13,763 nt of DNA from Lachnospiraceae bacterium (GCA_021205045.1 JAJPYH010000191.1:1-13763); one strand, 5' to 3'. Numbered from the stretch's first letter, positions 7,380-13,584 are shown. Made by a program: numbers and translations. Notes: generated by a model not told the origin, from the sequence alone.

Positions 7380-9193
7380 GAAAGCCAGGAGAAAAAAAGA
7401 AATCGCGTAAACTTCGCAAAAAGGATCTGGCTGCCGCCCTCCTGATCGGGCTGCTGACCTTCCTGTGCGTGTATTTTCAGTGGTTCCGCGCGCTGGAGCT
7501 GCCGCTGGAGGACTCTGTCTACCAGAGATCCAACCATGTGGACTCCTCCATCAAGATCATCGCCATCGACGAGAAATCCCTGGAATCCCTGGGGCAGTTT
7601 GAGACCTGGTCACGGAAGATCTATGCGGATCTGATTGAGATTCTGGACGGGGGAGAGTATTCCCCCAGGGTCATCGGCTTTGATGTCCTGATGGTCAGTG
7701 AGAAGGGGGAGGGGGATCAGCAGCTGATTGAGGCCTGCAGGAAGTATTCCAATATCGTCATGGCCAGCAACCTGGTGTTTTCCACAAAGATTGAGACCGT
7801 GGACGGGGTGAGCACCGTGAACTCTCTCCATATCGATATGGTGGAGACGCCCTTTGGTGAGCTGGAAAATCTGGTCCGCGCAGGATTTGCGAACACGGTG
7901 CAGGACGCCACGGACAACAGTGTGTGCTATACCTACCTGACATTGAGCGGCTACCAGTCCTTTGCCGCCGCCGTCACCCAGATGGCTCTGGAGAGCGACG
8001 GGGCGGAAGTGACGGATCCTGTGGAGCTGGTGCAGGCGGATGCCAACGACGGAATCTATATTGACTATACCGGCGGTTCCGGCTCCTATGAAATTCTTTC
8101 TCTGATCGATGTACTGGAAGGAAACATTCCTGCGGAGGCGTTTGCGGACAGCATTGTGCTGGTGGGCGCGTACGCGGCCGGGATGGGAGATTCCTATCTG
8201 GTACCGGCACAGAGGGGAAGTCAGATGTACGGGGTGGAGATTCACGCGAATATCATTCAGAGTCTGCTGGAGCAGCGGTCTTTGGTGTATGTGAACCGGG
8301 TGGCTAACGCCCTTTGCTATGCTTTGCTTGCTCTGGGGCTGACTCTGCTTGCCTGTGTCATCAGAAACCTGGGCAGCTTTCTGATCGGCGCTGCTCTGAT
8401 CGGGGGAGAATTCCTGCTCTGCCTGATGCTGGATGAGCGGGGAATCGTGATCAATATGCTGGCGCTGCCGTTAGCCGTGGCGCTTGCCCTGATCTGGAGC
8501 ATTGTGAGCAAATACGCGGCGGAGGCCGTGCAGAAGCGCAAGATCATGCATGCCTTTCAGAAATATGTGGCGCCCCAGGTGGTGGAGGAAATCTCCAAAA
8601 ACCAGGATTATCAGTTAAAGCTTGGTGGAGAGAAGCGGCACATCGCCGTGCTGTTCGTGGATATCCGCGGCTTCACACCCCTTTCCGAGGCGCTGCAGCC
8701 GGAGCAGGTGGTGGAGATTCTGAATGAGTACCTGAGTCTTGTGACGGACGCCATTTTCAAAAACGGCGGAACCCTGGATAAATTTATCGGAGACGCCGCC
8801 ATGGCTGTTTTCAACGCGCCCTTTGACAGTGATGATTATATTTACCGGGCGGTTTGTGCGGCCAGAGATATTGCCGCAGGCAGCGACCGGATCGGAGCCA
8901 CCTTTATGGAGCGCTTTGGCAGAAAGGTGAGCTACGGAATCGGAGTCAACTGCGGAGACGCGGTGGTGGGAAATATCGGTTCGGAGTTCCGCATGGATTA
9001 CACCGCCATCGGCGATACGGTGAATACCGCTGCCCGTCTGGAGGCAAACGCCAAGGCGGGGCAGATCCTGATCAGCGAGTTTGTCTATGAGAGCCTGAAG
9101 GACCGGATTGAGGTCACCGAGGTGGGCGTGATTCCTCTGAAGGGAAAATCACAGGGCATTATGGTGTATCAGGTGGACAGTGTGAATGAATAA
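7376..9193 (+). CDS. CHASE2-domain class III adenylate/guanylate cyclase
   Basis: A 605-aa membrane enzyme predicted to make cAMP (or cGMP) in the cytoplasm in response to an outside signal. After a very basic N-terminus, a helix at about 18-36 leads to an extracytoplasmic CHASE2 domain (about 40-300; typical ending YGVEIHANIIQSLL). Three helices follow near 311-328, 333-350 and 356-376, then a linker and the catalytic domain from about 420. Catalytic residues look intact: metal-binding D429 (FVDIRGFT) and D473 (KFIGD), transition-state N550 and R554 (NTAAR). The base-recognition pair is K469 and T543 (YTAIGD), the Lys/Thr pattern of class IIIb adenylate cyclases. I chose GTG 7376: AAGGA lies 10 nt upstream, and it overlaps the FecR stop as GTGA, implying translational coupling. 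An in-frame TTG at 7331 lacks such support. No cAMP receptor gene is in view. cAMP is favoured over cGMP from the K/T pair. Confidence 0.92.
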   Translation: MRKPGEKKKSRKLRKKDLAAALLIGLLTFLCVYFQWFRALELPLEDSVYQRSNHVDSSIKIIAIDEKSLESLGQFETWSRKIYADLIEILDGGEYSPRVIGFDVLMVSEKGEGDQQLIEACRKYSNIVMASNLVFSTKIETVDGVSTVNSLHIDMVETPFGELENLVRAGFANTVQDATDNSVCYTYLTLSGYQSFAAAVTQMALESDGAEVTDPVELVQADANDGIYIDYTGGSGSYEILSLIDVLEGNIPAEAFADSIVLVGAYAAGMGDSYLVPAQRGSQMYGVEIHANIIQSLLEQRSLVYVNRVANALCYALLALGLTLLACVIRNLGSFLIGAALIGGEFLLCLMLDERGIVINMLALPLAVALALIWSIVSKYAAEAVQKRKIMHAFQKYVAPQVVEEISKNQDYQLKLGGEKRHIAVLFVDIRGFTPLSEALQPEQVVEILNEYLSLVTDAIFKNGGTLDKFIGDAAMAVFNAPFDSDDYIYRAVCAARDIAAGSDRIGATFMERFGRKVSYGIGVNCGDAVVGNIGSEFRMDYTAIGDTVNTAARLEANAKAGQILISEFVYESLKDRIEVTEVGVIPLKGKSQGIMVYQVDSVNE

Positions 9194-9215
9194 GGCAAAA
9201 AAGAAGGAGACGAAA

Positions 9216-9980
9216 ATGATTTACAGCGGAATACCGGATCTGGAGCATCTGGAGGAATGGACTGCCCTGGGAGTCCCCTTTGAATATGATGATTTTATGT
9301 ACCCCGGGATACTGGAGCAAAAGGAGGAGGTGGACCGGCGGGTCCGGGCCTATCTTGAGGCCGGGCGGGATACCAGCAGAGACACCCTGCATGGCCCCTT
9401 TCTGGACATTACCGTGCATTCCTCGGACCGCCTGATCCGGGAGGCCAGCGATTACCGCCTCCGGCAGGTCTGTGAGATTGCCATGCGCATGAAGGTGCGG
9501 GGGATGATCGTCCACACCAACTTCATCCCCAATTTTTACGAGCCCACCTACCGGCAGGGCTGGATTGACCGGAATGAGGAATACTTCCGCAGATTCATGG
9601 AGGACTACCCGGACATTGATATTTACATGGAAAATATGTTTGACGAAGAGCCCGACCTGCTGGCTGCGCTGGCGGAACGCATGCAGGGCACCCGCTTTTC
9701 TGTCTGCCTGGATATCGCCCACGCCAACATCTCAAAGACAGACGTCTCTGTCTGGCAGAAGCTGTGCGATCCTTATGTGTCTCACTATCACATCAATGAT
9801 AACGACGGCCGGATCGACGCCCACTTACCCCTGGGCAGCGAAGAGGGAACCCTGGACTGGAGACAGGTGCTGCCCACATTAAAGCCGGGAGTGTCCGTCC
9901 TCATTGAGGTGAATTCTCTGGAGAAATACAAAAAGAGCCGGGAGTACCTTTCTTTATTGGAAAACTCCTCTTATGAATGA
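9216..9980 (+). CDS. Sugar phosphate isomerase/epimerase-like TIM-barrel protein (AP endonuclease 2 family)
   Basis: A 254-aa soluble protein of the xylose isomerase-like TIM-barrel superfamily. The expected metal ligands and active-site residues are all present: E139 (IYMEN), D166 and H169 (CLDIAH), H190/H192 (HYHINDNDG), a further D and H before LPLG, and E231 (LIEV). A second histidine motif, IVHTNF, sits near 98. Known relatives are sugar isomerases, epimerases, inosose dehydratases and endonuclease IV; this protein lacks a recognisable endonuclease-specific signature, so a sugar-related role is more likely. The substrate cannot be told. ATG 9216 has AAGGAGA 5 nt upstream; an in-frame ATG at 9186 overlaps the cyclase end but lacks a good ribosome binding site. 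It lies 22 nt after the cyclase and 15 nt before the glycosyltransferase gene, so it is probably cotranscribed. It may supply or modify a sugar for the neighbouring enzyme (inference). Confidence 0.85.
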   Translation: MIYSGIPDLEHLEEWTALGVPFEYDDFMYPGILEQKEEVDRRVRAYLEAGRDTSRDTLHGPFLDITVHSSDRLIREASDYRLRQVCEIAMRMKVRGMIVHTNFIPNFYEPTYRQGWIDRNEEYFRRFMEDYPDIDIYMENMFDEEPDLLAALAERMQGTRFSVCLDIAHANISKTDVSVWQKLCDPYVSHYHINDNDGRIDAHLPLGSEEGTLDWRQVLPTLKPGVSVLIEVNSLEKYKKSREYLSLLENSSYE

Positions 9981-9995
9981 CAGGAAAAGCTTCAA

Positions 9996-11282
9996 ATGAT
10001 CACATTCGTTTCTTCTTTTAAAAAAGAGCCCCGACCTTCCGTACCACGGATGCCTTTTACCCGTATGGACGCATTCCTGATCCTGGCTTTCCGCGTTGTC
10101 TATGGAATGGTAGCTTTTTGGAACCTGGGAAGCACCCAGACTCCTGCAACAGAATACTCCATCACGTCCGGGGAGAGCCTGGTCTTTGATTTTGGGGAAG
10201 ATCCCGGGCTTTTGGAGATGTGCTGGTATCTGAGGGATGTGGACTATATTACTTTTACAGTGGCAAGCAGGAATTCCGAGGAGGAAGAGTGGTCGGAAGA
10301 GGAGGGGACGACCATGGGAAAGGGCTTTTACTGGTCCTCCTACACCCTGAGCACTTCCGGAAGATATCTGAGGCTGACAATTCAATCGGCGGGGGCCTCC
10401 ATTGCGGAGCTGATTTTCCTGGATGAGGATGGAGAGATGGCAGTCCCGGTCAACGCGGCGTCCACGGAAGCCCTTTTTGACGAGGCGGAGCTTTTTCCGG
10501 AGGATATGGATTACCGGAGCAGCACCTACTTTGACGAGTACCTGTATGCCAGGACGGCCTATGCATTTCTGAACGGAACTGAGGCTGCCGAGATCACCCA
10601 CCCGCCCATGGGGAAAATCCTGATGGCGGTGGGTGTGGCACTGTTTGGCGCTTCCCCCTTCGGGTTTCGCTTCATGGGGACGCTGCTGGGCGTTCTGATG
10701 CTGCCCTTTATTTATCTGTTGTGCAGGGATATGACCGGAAACCGGACGCTGGGGGCCTTCGCCTGTTTTCTGTTGTCCTGCGATTTCATGCATTTTGTGC
10801 AGACCAGGATGGCTACCATCGACGTGTTTATCACGTTTTTTACGCTGCTGATGTTTTATTTCATGTATCAGTACAGCTGGATGAGCTTTTATGACACGCC
10901 GCTGTACCGCACGTTCCTTCCTCTGGGGGCCTGCGGGGTCTGCTTCAGCATGGGGGTCGCCTGTAAATGGACCGGATTCTACGCCGGAGTCGGCCTGGCG
11001 ATTCTCTTTTGCCGGGTGCTGTACCTGCGTGTACGGGAGTATGGGTATGTGAGGGGAAAACTGGAGGGCGAAAGCTGCGGGAGTGCACGGAAAATGCCGG
11101 AGGGCGAAATCTACGAGAGCGCACGGAAAATAAAAGAGACCGAAGGCTGCGAGCAAACGCAGAAAATACATGAGGGGGAAGATTACGGAATTTCCTGCGA
11201 CAAAGTCATTGAAAACTTTTGGAAAAATATGATCGCAACCCTGGCCTTTGCCTTCCTTTTTTCCTGGTCATTCCGTCTCTGA
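9996..11282 (+). CDS. N-terminal part of the interrupted GT39/PMT-type glycosyltransferase
   Basis: The first open frame, 428 aa, contains the catalytic DE pair (180-181), the HPP motif (202-204) and about six membrane segments. After the T6 run its last seven codons (SWSFRL plus stop) are out of frame and break a membrane helix. If translated alone it would lack the C-terminal helices of the family. Confidence 0.8.
   Translation: MITFVSSFKKEPRPSVPRMPFTRMDAFLILAFRVVYGMVAFWNLGSTQTPATEYSITSGESLVFDFGEDPGLLEMCWYLRDVDYITFTVASRNSEEEEWSEEEGTTMGKGFYWSSYTLSTSGRYLRLTIQSAGASIAELIFLDEDGEMAVPVNAASTEALFDEAELFPEDMDYRSSTYFDEYLYARTAYAFLNGTEAAEITHPPMGKILMAVGVALFGASPFGFRFMGTLLGVLMLPFIYLLCRDMTGNRTLGAFACFLLSCDFMHFVQTRMATIDVFITFFTLLMFYFMYQYSWMSFYDTPLYRTFLPLGACGVCFSMGVACKWTGFYAGVGLAILFCRVLYLRVREYGYVRGKLEGESCGSARKMPEGEIYESARKIKETEGCEQTQKIHEGEDYGISCDKVIENFWKNMIATLAFAFLFSWSFRL
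11064..11207 (+). repeat. Four tandem 36-bp repeats (12 aa) in a loop of the glycosyltransferase
   Basis: Units at 11064-11099, 11100-11135, 11136-11171 and 11172-11207 encode EGESCGSARKMP, EGEIYESARKIK, ETEGCEQTQKIH and EGEDYGISCDKV. Each starts with gag and the first three share a cggaaaat or cagaaaat core. They lie after the basic segment YLRVREYGYVRG and before the next helix, so most likely in a cytoplasmic loop. Similarity decays from first to fourth unit. Confidence 0.85.
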
Positions 11283-12037
11283 TTTACCTGCTCTCATACA
11301 TCCCGTTCTCGGACGGAACTGGAGCGGGGCTCCTGACACGCATGATCAGCAATCAGCGGTATATGCTCCGCTACCACACCACGCTGACCGGTGAGCACAC
11401 CTTTGCCTCCTCCTGGTATACCTGGCCGCTGATGTTAAAATCGGTGCTTTATTATTCCAACACCATAGACCAGACACTGCGGCAGGGAATCAGCGGCATG
11501 GGCAATCCGCTGGTCTGGTGGGCGGGGATTCCGGCGTTTTTCTATCTGATTTATTTCTGTGTGAAGAATTACTTCTCTGAGAGAATCTCCGGAAGTGCAG
11601 GAAATCGCAGGAATGCGGGAAATTGCGACAATACAGGAAATCCTGGCAATGTGGGAAATCCCGAAAATGCAAAAGACCGGAAAAGCCTGGCTTCGGGGTC
11701 TGGCATGGAAACAGAACTGTATCCGGTGCAAAGTGCCGGTTTCCTGCTGGTTGCTTACCTGTCCTGCTACCTGCCCTGGTGCCTGGTCAGCCGCACCACC
11801 TTCATCTACCATTATTTTCCCTGTGTGCCCCTGGTGGTCTGCATGATCACAGTCAGTCTGGCCCAGTTAAAGAAACGAATGAGCGGCAAAAAATTCACCG
11901 CACTGCTTTTGATTTACAGTGCGGCGGCTTTGGGGCTGTTTGTGTTATTTTATCCTGTTCTCTCCGGCAGGACGGTATCGAAGGAGTTTGTGGAAACCTT
12001 CCTGGAATGGCTGGATGGCTGGAGGCTGGTGTTATGA
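11219..12037 (+). CDS. C-terminal part of the interrupted GT39/PMT-type glycosyltransferase
   Basis: The second frame could open at a TTG (11219) that has no ribosome binding site, so it is unlikely to be an independent gene. Meaningful sequence begins at about 11261 with FLVIPSLIYLL. It includes a large extracellular loop (HTFASSWYTWP), helices around FFYLIYF, LLVAYLSCYL and ALLLIYSAAALGLFVLFY, and a short tail. It completes the 680-aa enzyme. Confidence 0.75.
   Translation: MEKYDRNPGLCLPFFLVIPSLIYLLSYIPFSDGTGAGLLTRMISNQRYMLRYHTTLTGEHTFASSWYTWPLMLKSVLYYSNTIDQTLRQGISGMGNPLVWWAGIPAFFYLIYFCVKNYFSERISGSAGNRRNAGNCDNTGNPGNVGNPENAKDRKSLASGSGMETELYPVQSAGFLLVAYLSCYLPWCLVSRTTFIYHYFPCVPLVVCMITVSLAQLKKRMSGKKFTALLLIYSAAALGLFVLFYPVLSGRTVSKEFVETFLEWLDGWRLVL
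11257..11262 (+). other. T6 run at the glycosyltransferase frameshift
   Basis: Frame 1 reads TTC CTT TTT TCC TGG and soon stops at 11280-11282. With one additional T it would read TTC CTT TTT TTC CTG GTC ATT CCG, keeping the hydrophobic helix intact. The break is therefore a single missing T, either real or a sequence error. Confidence 0.75.
11597..11668 (+). repeat. Four tandem 18-bp repeats (6 aa) in a second loop of the glycosyltransferase
   Basis: Units at 11597-11614, 11615-11632, 11633-11650 and 11651-11668 encode AGNRRN, AGNCDN, TGNPGN and VGNPEN. The GGAAAT core is constant at each unit. The repeat follows the basic IYFCVKNYFSERIS segment and precedes a short hydrophilic stretch and the next helix, so it is again in a predicted loop on the basic (probably cytoplasmic) side. 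Confidence 0.85.
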
Positions 12038-12149
12038 TGGCCAGAGACTTTCAAAGCCTGAGAGCGGTCGGCTGCTACTATGATGGTCTGAGACTTTCCG
12101 GCCTGAGATTGGTATAATAATGGTCAGAGGTTTTCTCTTCTGAGACTGG
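12034..12149. repeat. Three degenerate short repeats between convergent genes
   Basis: Units starting at 12034, 12080 and 12117 share the pattern ATGATGGTC-GAG-CTTTC, then CTGAGA and TGG. Unit 1 overlaps the glycosyltransferase stop and unit 3 runs into the 3' end of the LytTR gene on the other strand. Spacings are 46 and 37 bp. I see no hairpin with a T-run here, so neither convergent gene has an evident intrinsic terminator at this point. Confidence 0.6.
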
Positions 12150-12864
12150 AAAAGCTGAAATCTGTATACTGCTCCTTCACAGCCGGATATTTCAGGCGGC
12201 TGATGGGGATGGGCTGACCGTTTTTCAGAAGAAAGCGGTCCTTTTCCAGGTGGTCAACCGCCTCCAGGTTCACCAGAACTCCCTTCATACAGTCACAGAA
12301 AAAGGGATAGGGGAGCAGAGCGTCCGCAAGATCAGCCTGGCGCATGGCCAGGGGACGGCAGCTGCCATCCTTCATATGGACCTGCACATGCCGCCTTTCA
12401 TACTCTGTGTAGACAATGTCATGGAGAATAAGCGTTTCCTCCCCGGATTTGCCGGGCACCAGTATCATCTCCTGATCCTCTGAGATGGAGGCGCTGCAGC
12501 GCTCAAGGGCTCTGGCGAGCTTCTCATAGCTGTAGGGCTTGAGCAGGTACCAGGAGGAATTTACATCGTAGCTTTCCACCGCAAACTCCGGTGTCTCGGT
12601 GGTAAAAATCAGACAACTGTCCACGCCCTTTGCCCGCAGATGCCTGGCGGTATCCATCCCGGTCATTCCCGCCATGTAGATATCAAGGAAAATAATGTCA
12701 AAACGCCCCCTGGTGCTTCTGACATATTCCAGCAGAGCCTCGCCGTTCTCAAAAAGTACTGGCGCTGTCAGAGACTCCCTCCGGTTTTCCTTCATCCATC
12801 TGTCGACGTCCTTTTGCAGTTTCTCCCGATCCGCCGGGAGGTCATCCACAATCGCAACTTTCAT
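12124..12864 (-). CDS. LytTR-family response regulator
   Basis: A 246-aa two-domain regulator. Residues 1-120 are a receiver domain with acidic pocket D7/D8, phospho-acceptor D61 (FLDIYMAGMTGMD), T88 and K109 followed by P110. Residues about 130-240 are a LytTR DNA-binding domain, recognisable from KGVLVNLEAVDHLE and NGQPIPISRLKY. Relatives (AgrA, LytR, VirR types) are phosphorylated by membrane histidine kinases and activate virulence, bacteriocin or cell-wall genes by binding direct repeats. No kinase gene is in the window, so it is an orphan as far as can be seen. I chose the ATG at 12864 because the receiver domain begins there (MKVAIVDD) and a GGGGGAAG precedes it; the frame stays open to 13149 but the extra 95 residues are basic and unlike any domain. 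It is probably expressed from the promoter at 13086-13114, giving a leader of about 210 nt. The inverted repeat over that promoter suggests regulation there. Confidence 0.93.
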   Translation of the reverse strand: MKVAIVDDLPADREKLQKDVDRWMKENRRESLTAPVLFENGEALLEYVRSTRGRFDIIFLDIYMAGMTGMDTARHLRAKGVDSCLIFTTETPEFAVESYDVNSSWYLLKPYSYEKLARALERCSASISEDQEMILVPGKSGEETLILHDIVYTEYERRHVQVHMKDGSCRPLAMRQADLADALLPYPFFCDCMKGVLVNLEAVDHLEKDRFLLKNGQPIPISRLKYPAVKEQYTDFSFSSLRRENL

Positions 12865-13080
12865 AGGCTTCCCCCGTCCATGCTCATTGTGAGTTACTCC
12901 TATCCGTTTCCCTACATGCGCAGCTGCCCTCTTTGCGTGCGTTCCTGTGTTTGATGAAGTCAATGTGCCCATGTGGGGCTGATTATTCACAGCTGCTTTT
13001 ACTACATGCGCACACACGCCGCGCAATTTACGCTCTCTGTATGTTTTCCTGCCCCTGACGGGGCCAAAAATGCTTATACT
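12865..13080 (-). other. Long 5' leader of the LytTR gene with short repeats and a hairpin
   Basis: About 210 nt between the predicted minus-strand promoter and the LytTR start hold no convincing gene. CTACATGCGCA occurs twice exactly (plus-strand coordinates 12912-12922 and 13002-13012) and CAGCTGC twice (12921-12927 and 12990-12996). GCCCC and GGGGC (13051-13055 and 13060-13064) form a 5-bp stem with a 4-nt loop and no T-run. The repeats could be regulator binding sites or RNA structure; no known riboswitch was recognised. Confidence 0.4.
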
Positions 13081-13095
13081 CAAAAAGTATAGCAT
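13070..13095. promoter_or_regulatory. Inverted repeat overlapping the LytTR -10 box (candidate operator)
   Basis: ATGCTTATACT (13070-13080) faces AGTATAGCAT (13086-13095) across CAAAA; the arms match except for one extra T. The minus-strand -10 hexamer TATACT lies inside the right arm. A repressor or autoregulator bound here would block that promoter. A T6 run follows on the plus strand, so a plus-strand terminator is possible, but no plus-strand gene reads into it. Confidence 0.5.
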
Positions 13096-13114
13096 GTTTT
13101 TTACTTTCCAGCAA
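13086..13114 (-). promoter_or_regulatory. Predicted promoter of the LytTR gene
   Basis: Reading the minus strand: TTGCTG (13114-13109), a 17-nt spacer, then TATACT (13091-13086) preceded by TG one base upstream (TGCTATACT), an extended -10. The -35 box is weak (3 of 6) and the -10 good (5 of 6). Confidence 0.5.
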
Positions 13115-13143
13115 TTGATAAATTGAAGACTTTGTGTTATCAT
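13115..13143 (+). promoter_or_regulatory. Predicted promoter of the dUTPase-like gene
   Basis: TTGATA (13115-13120), a 17-nt spacer and TATCAT (13138-13143), each 5 of 6 to the housekeeping consensus. Transcription would start near 13150, about 60 nt before the gene. Its -35 box directly abuts that of the minus-strand promoter, so polymerase binding at the two may compete. Confidence 0.65.
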
Positions 13144-13197
13144 TTTCATGGAGTAAAATGAGAGTTTGGATCATACAGACAATGAACATCAAAACAC

Positions 13198-13203
13198 GGA
13201 GGT
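13198..13203 (+). promoter_or_regulatory. Ribosome binding site of the dUTPase-like gene
   Basis: GGAGGT, a near-perfect Shine-Dalgarno sequence, 6 nt before the ATG at 13210, fixes the start. Confidence 0.85.
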
Positions 13204-13209
13204 ACTCTT

Positions 13210-13584
13210 ATGAAAGTAGTCGTCAATAAACTGAAAAAGAACGCCATCATCCCCACACTCAACAAGGTGGACAGCTATGACATTTACGCCTGCATGGACA
13301 CCCATTTCGTGACCATCGAGCCGGGCAAGTCAGAGCTGATCTCCACGGGCTTACAGCTCATCATCCCCGAGGGCTATGTGGGACTGGTCATTTCCAGAAA
13401 CGGTCTGGCAGCCAGACGCGGCCTTCGCATCGCCAGCGGTTCCATGATCGTGGAGAGCGATGTGGAGCTGGTGATCCCCATCCACAATGATTCTTATGAT
13501 TATATGACTGTGGAGAACGGCTTTAAGATCGCCAAGCTGGTGCTGATCAAGAACAGCGAGATCGAATTCGAGGTCAATGAGTAA
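13210..13584 (+). CDS. dUTPase-like protein with degenerate catalytic motifs
   Basis: A 124-aa protein of the trimeric dUTPase fold; the usual enzyme (about 145 aa) hydrolyses dUTP to dUMP. Motif 1 is DSYDIYA (21-27), and motif 2 is SRNGLA (62-67) where PRSGLA is usual. Motif 4 is ENGFKIAKLV (102-111). Motif 3, normally G-x-I-D-x-x-Y, reads SMIVESDV (78-85): the catalytic Asp aligns with Glu and the Tyr with Val. Motif 5, the C-terminal glycine-rich arm that closes the active site, is absent; the protein ends in EFEVNE. Start ATG 13210 has GGAGGT 6 nt upstream and a good promoter. It stands alone between a divergent regulator and its own terminator. It may be a reduced dUTPase, a related nucleotide-binding protein, or a regulator derived from a dUTPase. 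Family is confident; activity is not. Confidence 0.85.
   Translation: MKVVVNKLKKNAIIPTLNKVDSYDIYACMDTHFVTIEPGKSELISTGLQLIIPEGYVGLVISRNGLAARRGLRIASGSMIVESDVELVIPIHNDSYDYMTVENGFKIAKLVLIKNSEIEFEVNE

Larger units (their letters stand above)
9996..12037 (+). pseudogene. GT39/PMT-type glycosyltransferase, interrupted by a one-base frameshift in a T6 run
   Basis: Two overlapping frames together encode one multi-helix protein of about 680 aa. Part 1 (9996-11282) has AGGAAAAG 6 nt before its ATG, a helix at about 23-42 and then a beta-rich region resembling a discoidin-type fold. The GT39 signature follows: D180-E181 (FDEYLYA) and H202-P-P (THPPMGK), then several helices. Part 2 is read in the -1 frame from about 11261 to the stop at 12037 and holds the remaining helices and a serine-rich extracellular loop with HTFASSWYTWP. 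One more T in the T6 run at 11257-11262 restores a continuous membrane helix. Family knowledge: these enzymes transfer mannose or a similar sugar from a polyprenyl-phosphate donor to Ser/Thr of exported proteins or to other acceptors. The gene may be inactivated, phase variable, or miscalled by one base. Two tandem repeats lie in its loops. Substrate is unknown; the FecR linker is a candidate. Confidence 0.8.

Noticed and set aside
11064..11668. Short regular repeats as a CRISPR array
   Set aside because: The units are contiguous, in frame, diverged and have no spacers; they encode loop residues of the glycosyltransferase.
13051..13064. GCCCC/GGGGC hairpin as a terminator
   Set aside because: Short stem without a T-run in either direction; kept only as leader structure.
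12865..13149. Extension of the LytTR gene to an upstream ATG at 13149
   Set aside because: The added 95 residues have no domain, pass through the predicted promoter and the inverted repeat, and the receiver domain starts exactly at the 12864 ATG.
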